From Lutibacter maritimus (lineage in GTDB: Bacteria > Bacteroidota > Bacteroidia > Flavobacteriales > Flavobacteriaceae): DNA of 64,000 nucleotides. Of this stretch, positions 1 to 8,864 are shown piece after piece. The translations under genes and the position numbers were made by a program. The notes under the pieces are model-generated. The model did no database searches, was not told where the DNA came from, and saw nothing but the letters and a program-made list of their open reading frames with translations. The stretch is from positions 140,071 through 204,070 of the forward strand of contig NZ_FOZP01000001.1 in assembly GCF_900116115.1 (NCBI RefSeq), written 5' to 3'. Position 1 is the stretch's first letter. Each line of letters starts with the position of its first letter.

Positions 1-852
1 CGTGATTTAGGTGCTATTATAACTGATACATTTAAATTTATTAGAGAAAATTGGAAAGAATATTTTTTAACTGTTTTAAAAATTGTTGGCCCAGTTTTAT
101 TAGTAGCACTTGCCGTTTTGGTGTTTTATATGTTTACAATGTCCGATTTATTTACCAATGTTGGAGGCATTCAAAATAACCCAGGTACATTTTTAGGAAC
201 CTTATTTTCTTGGGTTTTTGGATTAATTTTCGTGTATATTTTATTGTATACATTGCTATCAATGGCATCGTTATATTTTATAAAATCGTATATCAATAAT
301 CATGGAAACGCAATTTTTTCAGAAATAAAAACCAATATTTTAAAAAACATTTGGAAATTTATTGGATTAGGCTTTTTAATTACTTTGGTAACCATTGTTG
401 GAATGATTTTTTGTTACATTCCAGGTATTTATTTAGGTACTGTTATGTCTTTAGCAACATCAATTATGGTGTTTGAAGAAAAAAGTATTGGCGATACATT
501 TTCGCATGCTTTTACATTAATTAAAGGTGAATGGTGGAATACATTTGGAGTACTTATTGTTGTGTGGATGTTGTTGGTTATTTTAGGACAAGCGTTTTCA
601 ATTCCAGCATTTATTTATCAAATGATAAAAATAGGCACTATGGTTGGAACAGAAGACCCAACAGCTGTATTTTCAATTTTTAAAGATCCTATTTATTTGG
701 TATTAAATATTTTATCCTATGTTTTTCAATTTATTTTATACTCAATTCCATTAATTTCAACTGTTTTTGTGTATTACGATTTAAATGAGCAAAAAAATCA
801 AACAGGTACTTTTGAAAAAATCGATAGTATTGGTAATGATACTACGTTATAA
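1..852 (+). CDS. Multi-pass membrane protein, 5' end outside window
   Basis: The frame is open from base 1, so the true start lies upstream; at least 284 codons are visible and the internal ATG at 118 is not the start. The protein is strongly hydrophobic, with about five or six membrane segments (for example around codons 25-45, 65-90 and 120-150 of the visible part) and short polar loops. The stop is 3 nt before the DUF4129 gene, so it opens or belongs to the envelope operon that ends with DUF58. Proteins of this kind upstream of DUF4129 in flavobacteria are usually annotated as hypothetical membrane proteins; I do not assign a function. It has no signal peptide in view and no enzymatic motif. 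Confidence 0.75.
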   Translation, partial: RDLGAIITDTFKFIRENWKEYFLTVLKIVGPVLLVALAVLVFYMFTMSDLFTNVGGIQNNPGTFLGTLFSWVFGLIFVYILLYTLLSMASLYFIKSYINNHGNAIFSEIKTNILKNIWKFIGLGFLITLVTIVGMIFCYIPGIYLGTVMSLATSIMVFEEKSIGDTFSHAFTLIKGEWWNTFGVLIVVWMLLVILGQAFSIPAFIYQMIKIGTMVGTEDPTAVFSIFKDPIYLVLNILSYVFQFILYSIPLISTVFVYYDLNEQKNQTGTFEKIDSIGNDTTL

Positions 853-855
853 TTT

Positions 856-1596
856 ATGAAGAAAACACTTCTTTTTTTATGGTTTTTAACAATCTCTTTG
901 AGCGTTTTTGCGCAATCAGATACATTAACCGTACAAAAAGATAAAGAAGTTATACCTCAAAAAAAGTTTGATAAAAGTAATTTAGAAGAATACAAAGCAG
1001 ATAAAGATTTTGATTATACAGAAAACTTAGAGTTTAAAGAACCTACGCTGTTAGATCGTATTTTAAATTGGATTGGCAGACAAATTGTGCGTTTTTTAGA
1101 GTGGATTTTTGGAGTAGAAAGTGCACAAGGAATTTTTAAAACAATTTTATTAGCATTGCCATACATTGTTGCCGGATTAGTGCTGTTTTTATTGTTTAAA
1201 TTCTTTTTAAAAGTCAATTCTAATGCCATTGTTTCAAATAGTAAAAATAAATCAGTGGTAACTATTACTGAAGATGAAGAGTTAATTAAAAATAAAGATA
1301 TTTCAAAATTAATAGCAAAAGCCATTGAGAATAAAAATTACAGATTGGCAGTTCGTTATTATTATTTACAATTGTTAAAACAGTTAGAAGAAAAGGAAAT
1401 AATTACTTGGGAACAACAAAAAACCAACGAAGATTACGCTACAGAAATAAATGAAGTCAACTTAAAATTATCCTTTAAAAAATTAACAAAATTGTACGAT
1501 TTTATTTGGTACGGAAGTTTTGATATTAATGAATTAGAGTTTACAAAAGTATCTTCAGATTTTGAAAATGTAAATAAACTATTGAATAAAAAATAA
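856..1596 (+). CDS. DUF4129 domain-containing membrane protein
   Basis: 246 residues. An N-terminal signal peptide (about residues 1-19, ending SVFA before Q) is followed by a polar, probably periplasmic stretch, one membrane segment at about 96-117, and a cytoplasmic C-terminal region from about 150. That region has the helical pattern ending in an aromatic-rich stretch (LYDFIWYG) typical of DUF4129. DUF4129 domains occur with MoxR/DUF58 modules and, in actinobacteria, with transglutaminase-like proteins; the molecular function is unknown. Spacing is 3 nt to the upstream gene and 1 nt to the downstream gene, so translation is probably coupled across the operon. Confidence 0.8.
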   Translation: MKKTLLFLWFLTISLSVFAQSDTLTVQKDKEVIPQKKFDKSNLEEYKADKDFDYTENLEFKEPTLLDRILNWIGRQIVRFLEWIFGVESAQGIFKTILLALPYIVAGLVLFLLFKFFLKVNSNAIVSNSKNKSVVTITEDEELIKNKDISKLIAKAIENKNYRLAVRYYYLQLLKQLEEKEIITWEQQKTNEDYATEINEVNLKLSFKKLTKLYDFIWYGSFDINELEFTKVSSDFENVNKLLNKK

Positions 1597-1597
1597 A

Positions 1598-2806
1598 TTG
1601 GATAAATCGTTTAAAATATACGTTGTTGTTTTTTTACTGCTAATTTTAGGGTATTTATATCTTGAAAGCACAAAAAAGCAACCTATAAATTGGTTTCCAA
1701 GTTATGCGGAAAATCATAAAATTCCGTATGGCACGTATGTTTTAAGAAATGAACTAAAAACGTTTTTACCAAATGTTACTATTGATGAAATTAAAATTCC
1801 ACCATATATTTATTTAGAAGATTCTACAAGAACCGGAACCTATTTTTTTGCTGATGAAGCCATTAATTTTGGTGATGCAGAGTTTTTTAGATTAATGGAA
1901 TTTGTAAAAAGAGGAAACGATGTTTTTATTTCAACACACGGAATTCAGATAGATACTCTTAATTTTAAAACCAAGCGGTTAGTAACTGGTAATTTAGATG
2001 AAAAAGTGTTTTTTAAATTCTACAATAAAGCATTTAAAAGCAAAGAATTTACTTTTAATAGGGCATTTATAAATCAGGTATTTACTAAAATTGACACTTT
2101 AAACACCACAGTTTTAGGGATTACAGGTTATGTAAATGCTAACAATGAACGTACAAATGAAGGTGTTAATTTTGTGAAATTTAATTATGGAAAAGGGAAT
2201 TTTTACTTTCATACATTTCCAGAAGTTTTTACAAATTACAATATTTTAAATACTGAATATGAGCAACATACAGCTAATATTTTATCTTATGTTGATAGTA
2301 CAAAACCTTTTTTATGGGATTCGTATTATAAAACAGGTAAAAGCGGAATTTCATCGCCAATGCATTATCTGTTAAGTTCAAAATATTTAAAATGGGCGTA
2401 TTATATGGCGTTAATTGGTGTGTTGTTTTTTGTAATTTTTGAAGGAAAAAGAAAACAACGCAGTATTCCAATACGTACACCACTAAAAAACCAAACATTG
2501 GCATTTACGCGCACTATTGCCAATATGTATTATGAGCAGCAAGATCATAAAAATTTAGCCGAATTTAAAATTAGTTATTTGTTAGAATTTATCAGAACTA
2601 AACTGCACATTCCAACAACAACTATTGATGAAACTTTTTATAAATATGTTGCTTTGCGTAGCGGAAACACATTTGAAGATGTAGAAAAACTCTTCAAATT
2701 TTGTGATGAAATTCATTTAAAAAATCAAATTTCTATGGATGAACTCATCAAATTAAATAAAATGATTGAAAAATTTAAAAACACAATTCAATATGGAAGA
2801 AAATAA
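1598..2806 (+). CDS. DUF4350 domain-containing membrane protein
   Basis: 402 residues starting at TTG, one base after the DUF4129 stop; no ATG lies near this point in frame, and the membrane segment at residues 5-22 directly follows, so TTG is the likely start. A soluble, probably periplasmic region (about 25-260) has the GATase/ABC-substrate-like pattern of DUF4350. A second membrane segment at about 267-285 and a helical cytoplasmic tail follow. It overlaps the MoxR gene by 14 nt. DUF4350 proteins accompany MoxR and DUF58 in Bacteroidota and are thought to act in envelope maintenance, but no activity is established. Confidence 0.8.
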   Translation: MDKSFKIYVVVFLLLILGYLYLESTKKQPINWFPSYAENHKIPYGTYVLRNELKTFLPNVTIDEIKIPPYIYLEDSTRTGTYFFADEAINFGDAEFFRLMEFVKRGNDVFISTHGIQIDTLNFKTKRLVTGNLDEKVFFKFYNKAFKSKEFTFNRAFINQVFTKIDTLNTTVLGITGYVNANNERTNEGVNFVKFNYGKGNFYFHTFPEVFTNYNILNTEYEQHTANILSYVDSTKPFLWDSYYKTGKSGISSPMHYLLSSKYLKWAYYMALIGVLFFVIFEGKRKQRSIPIRTPLKNQTLAFTRTIANMYYEQQDHKNLAEFKISYLLEFIRTKLHIPTTTIDETFYKYVALRSGNTFEDVEKLFKFCDEIHLKNQISMDELIKLNKMIEKFKNTIQYGRK

Positions 2807-3779
2807 CGATTTGAATTTTAATAATAGAGTTGATTTAGAAAAACTAAAAGATGCTGTCATTCAAATAAAAGCAGAATTAAGTAAAATAATTGTTGGGCAA
2901 GAACATTTTATGGATTTGCTAATTGTAGCGTTATTGGCAGATGGTCATGTTTTAATTGAAGGTGTTCCAGGAGTTGCCAAAACAATTACGGCAAAATTAT
3001 TATCTAAAACTATTGATACTGGTTTTAGCCGAATTCAATTTACGCCAGATTTAATGCCAAGCGATGTGTTGGGAACGTCTGTTTTAAATATGAAAACTTC
3101 TGAATTTGAATTTAGAAACGGTCCTATTTTTTCTAATTTAGTGTTGATTGATGAAATTAACCGTGCGCCTGCAAAAACACAAGCTGCGTTGTTTGAAGTA
3201 ATGGAAGAACGCCAAATTTCTATTGATGGACATACCTATAAAATGAAACCACCGTTTATGGTACTGGCTACCCAAAATCCAATAGAGCAGGAGGGAACAT
3301 ACGCATTGCCAGAAGCACAATTAGATAGGTTTTTGTTTAAAATTGATGTTGGGTATCCAAATTTAGAAGAAGAAATCTTAATTTTAAAAACGCATCATGA
3401 TAGAAAAGGTATTTTGCCACAAACCTTAGTTTCACCGTTGCTTTCTGAAGCTGATTTGTTGGAATATAAAAATCAAATCTTCGAAATTTTAGTTGATGAA
3501 AAATTAATGACTTACATCGCTCAAATTATTACCAAAACTAGAAATCATCCACATTTATATTTGGGTGGTTCACCAAGAGCAAGTATTGCTGTTTTAAATG
3601 CATCAAAAGCCTACGCGGCTATTAATGGACGCGATTTTGTGATTCCAGAAGATATTAAAAAAGTAATTTCACCAGTATTACGTCATAGAATTATTTTAAC
3701 ACCTGAACGTGAAATGGAAGGTATGACTGCAGATAAAGTAATTGAAATGATTGTGCAATCTGTGGAAGTACCACGATAA
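2793..3779 (+). CDS. MoxR-family AAA+ ATPase
   Basis: 328 residues from the ATG at 2793; an upstream in-frame TTG at 2766 lies inside the DUF4350 gene and is less likely. The Walker A motif is GVPGVAKT (residues 57-64) and the Walker B is LIDEINR (about 118-124), followed by the MoxR signature APAKTQAALFEVMEERQ and a sensor region with ATQNPIEQEG. The C-terminal AAA lid domain is complete. MoxR ATPases act as chaperone-like partners of von Willebrand factor A or DUF58 proteins, often in maturation of periplasmic or membrane complexes. The stop overlaps the DUF58 start (TAATG), which supports a functional pair with that gene. Confidence 0.93.
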   Translation: MEENNDLNFNNRVDLEKLKDAVIQIKAELSKIIVGQEHFMDLLIVALLADGHVLIEGVPGVAKTITAKLLSKTIDTGFSRIQFTPDLMPSDVLGTSVLNMKTSEFEFRNGPIFSNLVLIDEINRAPAKTQAALFEVMEERQISIDGHTYKMKPPFMVLATQNPIEQEGTYALPEAQLDRFLFKIDVGYPNLEEEILILKTHHDRKGILPQTLVSPLLSEADLLEYKNQIFEILVDEKLMTYIAQIITKTRNHPHLYLGGSPRASIAVLNASKAYAAINGRDFVIPEDIKKVISPVLRHRIILTPEREMEGMTADKVIEMIVQSVEVPR

Positions 3780-5113
3780 TGATGAATATATTTAAAAGTT
3801 TATACATTCACCAACGCTTTTTTGTTTATCTAACAATTATAGCAGCAACATTTTTGGTTTCCTTTTGGTTACCAATATTATACAGTGCTGCTTGGTTTTT
3901 AGTAACCATTTTAGTAGTGTTATTTTTTGGTGATATTTATATGCTTTTTAATGTGAATAAAGGAGTTTCTGCCAGAAGAATTTTAACTGAAAAATTTTCA
4001 AATTCCGATGATAATCCAATTCCAATCACCATAAAGAATAATTATAAATTTACTATTGAAGCAAAATTAATTGATGAGTTACCAGTTCAGTTTCAAAAAA
4101 GAGATTTTGAACAAATTATTCAATTAAAAAGTGCTGAAAACTATAATTTTGAATATTCTGTAAAACCTGTTGAACGAGGTGAATATCATTTTGGAAACTT
4201 AAATGTATTTATTTCAACACCTTTAAGAATTGTTGCTAGACGTTTTAAATTTCAAGAAAATGAAATGGTTGCTGTGTATCCATCATACATTCAAATGAAG
4301 AAGTATGAGTTTTTAGCAATGAGCAATCGTTTAACGGAATTTGGACTGAAAAAAATTAGAAAAATTGGTCATACATTAGAATTTGAGCAAATTAAAAATT
4401 ACATCGCTGGTGATGATGTAAGAACTATTAACTGGAAGGCAACTGCAAAGCGCAATCAGTTAATGGTAAATCAGTATCAAGATGAAAAATCGCAACCAAT
4501 TTATTCTATTATAGATTTAGGCAGAGTCATGAAAATGCCTTTTGAAGAATTGAAATTATTAGATTATGCTATAAATTCTACCTTGGCATTTTCAAATATT
4601 GCTCTTCGTAAAAACGATAAAGCAGGATTATTAACTTTTGCCAAAAAAGTTGATACCATTGTTGCTGCAAGTAATAAAAAAACACATTTAAATACTATAA
4701 ATGAAGCGCTTTACAATATAAATACACAATATACCGATTCTGATTTTGGGTATTTATATGCGCTTATAAAACGTAAAATTACCCAAAGAAGTTTGTTAAT
4801 TTTATATACAAATTTTGAACATATTTCTGCATTAAAAAGACAATTGCCTTTTTTACAAGCTATTTCAAAATTTCATTTGTTGGTAGTGGTATTTTTTGAA
4901 AATACAGAGCTTGATAATTTAATTAATGAAAATGCGGAAGATTTGCAAACTATTTATCATAAAACCATTGCAGAAAAATTTGCTTACGAAAAACGCTTGA
5001 TTGTAAAAGAATTAGAAAGTAAAGGTATTTATGGAATTCTTACCAAACCACAACATTTAACAGTAAATGTGATTAATAAGTACTTAGAATTTAAGGCAAA
5101 AGGATTTATTTAA
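3779..5113 (+). CDS. DUF58 domain-containing protein
   Basis: 444 residues. Two membrane segments near the N-terminus (about 14-34 and 36-56) precede a beta-rich domain and the DUF58 core with the signature GDDVRTINWKATAKR at about 210-225, then a VWA-like region. DUF58 proteins are the usual partners of MoxR ATPases. The ATG overlaps the MoxR stop by one base. This gene ends the operon; the 99 bp to the convergent ppgK gene contain no clear hairpin. The role is inferred from the family: a membrane-associated VWA-type adaptor in envelope stress or protein-complex assembly. Confidence 0.9.
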   Translation: MMNIFKSLYIHQRFFVYLTIIAATFLVSFWLPILYSAAWFLVTILVVLFFGDIYMLFNVNKGVSARRILTEKFSNSDDNPIPITIKNNYKFTIEAKLIDELPVQFQKRDFEQIIQLKSAENYNFEYSVKPVERGEYHFGNLNVFISTPLRIVARRFKFQENEMVAVYPSYIQMKKYEFLAMSNRLTEFGLKKIRKIGHTLEFEQIKNYIAGDDVRTINWKATAKRNQLMVNQYQDEKSQPIYSIIDLGRVMKMPFEELKLLDYAINSTLAFSNIALRKNDKAGLLTFAKKVDTIVAASNKKTHLNTINEALYNINTQYTDSDFGYLYALIKRKITQRSLLILYTNFEHISALKRQLPFLQAISKFHLLVVVFFENTELDNLINENAEDLQTIYHKTIAEKFAYEKRLIVKELESKGIYGILTKPQHLTVNVINKYLEFKAKGFI

Positions 5114-5212
5114 TAATCTTTAGCCATTTTAAAGTCGTTCTAAATTGCATTTAAAGTTTTAATTTCCTTCTTTTTTTAATTTTAAGAATTGAGAATTGAA
5201 TAAAAAATATTT

Positions 5213-5944
5213 CTAAACTGCCGCCAAAGCAGCACCAATAATACCTGCTTCGTTTTCCGATTTTGCAGGAATAATTTTAGTATCTATATTTATTTGGGCT
5301 TCAAATTTGCTAAACTTTTTACTAGAACCGCCACCAACTATAATTAAATCTGGAGATAATAATAAATTAATGTGTTTAAAGTATTTGTGCAAGCGTTTTC
5401 CCCATTGTTTTCTGCTTAAGTTTTCCTCAATTCGTACAGAATCTGCAGCATATTTTTCAAAAATGCAACCACTTTTATGCAATACATGACCAAATTCTGT
5501 ATTTGGTAGTAATTTTCCATCTAAAAATAAGGCAGAACCAATTCCGGTTCCAAGTGTAATCATAATTACGGTTCCTTTTACATCTTTTCCAGCGCCAAAA
5601 GTAATTTCGGCAAGTCCAGCAGCATCTGCATCATTCACAACAGAAAATTGATTGCCCGTTTTACTTTTGAAAAACTCATCAACTTTTAAATTTTTCCAAT
5701 CTTTATGTAAATTTCCACCAGTTAAACATTTACCGTTTTTTAAAGGTGTTGGAAAACCACATCCAACAGGTCCGTTCCATTTAAAATGATGAATTAATTT
5801 TTGGATAGTTTCCGCAACCGCTTCAGGTGTTGCGGGGTGTGGTGTTGCTATTCTTCTTCGTTTCGAAATAAGTTCACCAGTTTTGGTATTTACAACAGCA
5901 CCTTTAATTCCTGTTCCACCAACGTCTATTCCTAAAATTTCCAT
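5213..5944 (-). CDS. ppgK: Polyphosphate glucokinase (ROK family)
   Basis: 243 residues. The phosphate-binding motif [12 protein letters not shown] is at residues 5-16. A glucose-binding pattern ([10 protein letters not shown], about 76-85), the [10 protein letters not shown] stretch with the likely catalytic aspartate, and [13 protein letters not shown] follow. ROK-type polyphosphate glucokinases phosphorylate glucose with polyphosphate, sometimes also with ATP. The length and the short C-terminus match PPGK rather than the longer ROK repressors, and there is no helix-turn-helix. The gene stands alone, convergent with the DUF58 operon and divergent from the thioesterase gene. Enzyme class is well supported; preference for polyphosphate over ATP is inferred from similarity. 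Confidence 0.88.
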   Translation of the reverse strand: MEILGIDVGGTGIKGAVVNTKTGELISKRRRIATPHPATPEAVAETIQKLIHHFKWNGPVGCGFPTPLKNGKCLTGGNLHKDWKNLKVDEFFKSKTGNQFSVVNDADAAGLAEITFGAGKDVKGTVIMITLGTGIGSALFLDGKLLPNTEFGHVLHKSGCIFEKYAADSVRIEENLSRKQWGKRLHKYFKHINLLLSPDLIIVGGGSSKKFSKFEAQINIDTKIIPAKSENEAGIIGAALAAV

Positions 5945-6098
5945 ATATTTTATTTAAAGGTTACAATTTATTAAAAAATATTATAATTGGAATTATAGAA
6001 ACTATAAATATTAAAATTCATTTAAAAGGATCTATTTATAGTAAGTTAAAATGATGTTTTATAAGATAAATTAGAATGTTTCTAAAATAAAAAGAAGT

Positions 6099-6106
6099 TA
6101 TTTTTG
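6099..6106 (+). promoter_or_regulatory. -7 promoter element TAttTTTG for the thioesterase gene
   Basis: A perfect match to the Bacteroidota -7 consensus TAnnTTTG lies 19 bp before the ATG at 6125. The TTG at 6104 that could be read as a start codon is part of this element, so ATG 6125 is preferred. Confidence 0.65.
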
Positions 6107-6124
6107 CTATCAAATAAACTAATA

Positions 6125-6526
6125 ATGGATACAATCACTCAAAATACACATTTAAAAACTTCAAAAAAATTAATAGGTAATGTTATTTCTATTGAAGAAG
6201 ATAAGGCAATTGTTCAGTTGAATATTTCGGAAGAAATGGTAGTGGATAGTTTAGGACTTTCACATGGTGGTTTTACATTTGGCTTGGCAGATTATGCGGC
6301 AATGGTTTTAATTAATCACCCAAATGTTGTTTTAGGTAAGGCTGAAGTGAAATTTGTAAAACCTACTGTTGTTGGAGATGTTTTAACTGCAACAGCGAGT
6401 TATAAAGAAAAAATAAATGATGTAAAAACAGTTGTTTCTGTTTTGGTATTTAATAAAAAACAGGAAGTAGTTTTTGAAGGTGAATTTGTTTGTTTTACTT
6501 TACAAAAACACGTTTTAGATAAATAA
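6125..6526 (+). CDS. PaaI-like hotdog-fold thioesterase
   Basis: 133 residues from ATG 6125, chosen because a -7 promoter element covers the upstream in-frame TTG. The core is a single hotdog domain: a long central helix with the SLGLSHGGFTFGLADYAAM pattern (the HGG motif is common to PaaI-type thioesterases), then strands ending KAEVKFVKPTVVGD and VVSVLVFNKKQEVVFEGEF. Such enzymes hydrolyse acyl-CoA thioesters; the substrate cannot be told from sequence. It stands alone between ppgK (divergent) and a convergent carboxylesterase, so context adds nothing about the pathway. Confidence 0.85.
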   Translation: MDTITQNTHLKTSKKLIGNVISIEEDKAIVQLNISEEMVVDSLGLSHGGFTFGLADYAAMVLINHPNVVLGKAEVKFVKPTVVGDVLTATASYKEKINDVKTVVSVLVFNKKQEVVFEGEFVCFTLQKHVLDK

Positions 6527-6553
6527 TACTAATTTTTTAAAGGTTATTTCAGT

Positions 6554-7207
6554 TTACATTCGTTCTTCAATCCATTTTTTAAAGTCGAAAAAGTTTTTTG
6601 GAGCCACACCATGTCCAACAGGATATTCTTGATAACAATTTTTTATGTGTAGGTCATTTAAAAATTTAGGCGTTTTATTTGCCCATTCAACAGGAATAAC
6701 TTGGTCAACATTTCCATGTGAAATAAAGAAATCTAAATTGGTATATTTTGAAGCATCTAGGGTTTTTGGTAATAAATCTGGATTTATGTAACCACTTAGT
6801 GCAATTACTTTTTGTATTTTTTCAGGATAATTTAATGCAACGGCATAACTTAAAATGGTCCCTTGACTAAATCCTAATAAAAAAGTTTTTGCTGGTGTAA
6901 TATTATATTTTTCTTGAACTTCAGTTACAAATTTTGCAATTAAATCACGAGATGCGATGGCCTCAGGAATGTCAGAAAATTTATCAACGGATGTATTAAA
7001 ATGTATTGTATACCATGCGTAACCGCCAAAACCTAGAGATTGTGGAGCTCTAGCGCTAATTATAATTAAATCTTCAGGAAGTTCTGTGGCGAATGAAAAT
7101 AAGTCTTCTTCATTGCTTCCATAGCCATGTAAAAGTATTAAAAGTGACGTTTTTTCAGAGATACTATTTGGCTCTCTTGAAATGTATTGCAGTGATAATT
7201 GTTTCAT
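6554..7207 (-). CDS. Phospholipase/carboxylesterase-type alpha/beta hydrolase
   Basis: 217 residues, the usual size for the Abhydrolase_2 family. The oxyanion-hole stretch LLHGYGSNEED is at about 25-35. The nucleophile elbow GFSQG places Ser114; Asp168 (in HGNVDQVIP) and His199 (in PVGHGV) complete the triad in the expected order. No signal peptide is present, so the enzyme is probably cytoplasmic. Members hydrolyse short acyl or aryl esters and some lysophospholipids; the substrate here is unknown. The gene is separated from the upstream DUF4870 gene by an intrinsic terminator, so it is probably transcribed separately. Confidence 0.88.
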   Translation of the reverse strand: MKQLSLQYISREPNSISEKTSLLILLHGYGSNEEDLFSFATELPEDLIIISARAPQSLGFGGYAWYTIHFNTSVDKFSDIPEAIASRDLIAKFVTEVQEKYNITPAKTFLLGFSQGTILSYAVALNYPEKIQKVIALSGYINPDLLPKTLDASKYTNLDFFISHGNVDQVIPVEWANKTPKFLNDLHIKNCYQEYPVGHGVAPKNFFDFKKWIEERM

Positions 7208-7220
7208 AAGTATAAAATAA

Positions 7221-7244
7221 AAGTCGTGCTGTTTAGCACGACTT
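7221..7244 (-). terminator. Intrinsic terminator behind the DUF4870 gene
   Basis: A perfect 10-bp stem (AAGTCGTGCT/AGCACGACTT) with a 4-nt loop is followed on the minus strand by a T-rich run. It lies directly downstream of the DUF4870 gene and closes the minus-strand run that comes from 14.7 kb. Confidence 0.8.
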
Positions 7245-7267
7245 CAAAAGTAAGTTTTAATATAGTT

Positions 7268-7597
7268 TTATGCAATTCCTTTAAACCAATCTTGAAAAAT
7301 ATCTCCAAATAATGGTATTTTTTTGGTTTCTCCTTGTAAAGCGCCTACCAAACCTATAACAAGTAAAATAAACAATCCAACTCCAATAAAGCCAGTTGCC
7401 CATAATCCAATATAACGTATTAAAAATATACTATTTGCAATAGAAAATAAAGAAATTCCTATAGCTTGACGGATATGGAATGAAGCAAAAGCATTGCGTT
7501 TTTCATTATTCATAAAATAGGCAATTAAAGTACCAATCCAAGTTATATAACTTATTATAGCAATTGTCTTTCCTTCTTTAATAGTGTAAGCGTCCAT
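7268..7597 (-). CDS. DUF4870 (Tic20-like) small membrane protein
   Basis: 109 residues with three hydrophobic segments (about 12-30, 45-65 and 68-95). The polar N-terminus leads into a TIAIISYITWIGTLIAYFMN pattern followed by an R-x-A-F-A-S-F-H-I-R-Q-A motif, the hallmark of DUF4870 membrane proteins. Function is unknown. It begins 13 nt after the dihydroorotase-like gene and is followed by a strong terminator, so it is the last gene of that transcript. Confidence 0.85.
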   Translation of the reverse strand: MDAYTIKEGKTIAIISYITWIGTLIAYFMNNEKRNAFASFHIRQAIGISLFSIANSIFLIRYIGLWATGFIGVGLFILLVIGLVGALQGETKKIPLFGDIFQDWFKGIA

Positions 7598-7610
7598 TTT
7601 TTTATTTTTT

Positions 7611-8864
7611 TTATAAAACTACTTGATTATTTGCAATAATACCATATACTTTTCCATTCATTTTTTTATTTAAGAAAATAGCATTTTTGGAGGTTGAAAG
7701 TATATTGTTTTCTGTAAATTGATATTCAAACTCTGGATTAAAGAGTGTTAAATCGGCTTTATTTCCTTCGCTAATAGTTTCGGTTTTAATTTTAAAACGT
7801 TTTTTAGGATTGGTAGTTAAACTTGCAATAAAAACGTCTAAATCAATTTTTTTATTTAATGCGCTAAATAAACTTTCCAAGCCAATGGTGCCAAATTTAG
7901 CATTGTAATACTCTACTTTTTTGTGCTCAATATCTATTGGGTTGTGGTCGCTAGTAATCATATCAATTACTCCTTCTTTTAATCCTTTTATAAGTGCCTT
8001 TGTATCTTTTAAGGTTCTTAATGGAGGTAATACTTTTGTGTTGGCATCAAAACTTTTTAGCTCATCATCTGTTAAAACTAAATGGTGTGCAGCAACACTA
8101 CACGAAACATTTAAACCTTTCTTTTTAGCGTTTTTAATCAATTTTACTGCATTTTCTGTTGATATTGTTGGAATGTGTAATTTACCACCAGTGTATTCTA
8201 AAATAAATAAATCACGCGCAATTTGAAGTTCTTCTGCCAAACTAGGAATACCTTTTAAGCCTAATTTTGTACTGTTAATTTCTTCATTTACCAAACCTTC
8301 TGTTGCAATAGAATTGTCTTGAGGAAAACTTAAAACTAGTCCATCAAAATTTTGCACATATTGCAATCCAATTTTCAATAAATTAGCATTGCTTATAGAT
8401 TTGTTGTAATCTCCAAAAGCAATGGCCCCAGAGTTTTGCATATCATATAATTCTGCTAAATCTACACTTTGTCCGCCTTTTGTAAAATTTCCAATAGGGT
8501 AGAGGTTGGTTGCAAACCCAAAGCTTTTATGTTTTATAAACTCTATGGTAGATTTATTATCGGCTGCTGGGCTTGTGTTTGGATTTACTGCAACTGCTGT
8601 AAATCCGCTTTTTGCGGCTGTGTTCAAACCATTTTCAATTGTTTCGCGTTCTTCTAAACCTGGTTCTCCAAAACAAACACTAGAATCAAACCAGCCTTGA
8701 GAAATATGTAAGTTTTCAAGTTTAATTTCTTTATAATTATTTGGGTTTTGTATGGTTTTGGAAATTTTGGTGATAATCCCTTTTTCAATTAAAATATCAT
8801 TTTTTTGTTGATGAAAAGGACTTGAAGGATCAACAATTATAGCAGACTTTATGAGTATATTCAT
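7611..8864 (-). CDS. Dihydroorotase-like protein lacking metal ligands
   Basis: 417 residues with the complete amidohydrolase architecture of type I dihydroorotases. The metal-binding signature DxHxHxREPG is altered to DSSVCFGEPG (residues 60-69): both histidines and the arginine are gone. The later His-x-Ser-Thr motif reads TIST (His to Thr, residue 233). VAAHH (about 258-261) and SDHNP with Asp306 remain. Family knowledge: the lost residues bind the two catalytic zinc ions, and catalytically dead dihydroorotase homologues (PyrC'/PyrX) can act as structural partners of aspartate carbamoyltransferase. The start overlaps the BatA-gene stop (ATGA). Whether another active PyrC exists elsewhere in the genome cannot be seen here. 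Confidence 0.88.
   Translation of the reverse strand: MNILIKSAIIVDPSSPFHQQKNDILIEKGIITKISKTIQNPNNYKEIKLENLHISQGWFDSSVCFGEPGLEERETIENGLNTAAKSGFTAVAVNPNTSPAADNKSTIEFIKHKSFGFATNLYPIGNFTKGGQSVDLAELYDMQNSGAIAFGDYNKSISNANLLKIGLQYVQNFDGLVLSFPQDNSIATEGLVNEEINSTKLGLKGIPSLAEELQIARDLFILEYTGGKLHIPTISTENAVKLIKNAKKKGLNVSCSVAAHHLVLTDDELKSFDANTKVLPPLRTLKDTKALIKGLKEGVIDMITSDHNPIDIEHKKVEYYNAKFGTIGLESLFSALNKKIDLDVFIASLTTNPKKRFKIKTETISEGNKADLTLFNPEFEYQFTENNILSTSKNAIFLNKKMNGKVYGIIANNQVVL

Noticed and set aside
1014-1325. 103-codon minus-strand frame inside DUF4129
   Set aside because: It lies fully within a well-supported gene on the other strand and has no recognisable protein pattern.
5213-5944. ROK-family transcriptional repressor
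   Set aside because: There is no helix-turn-helix domain, and the short length and glucose-site residues fit polyphosphate glucokinase.
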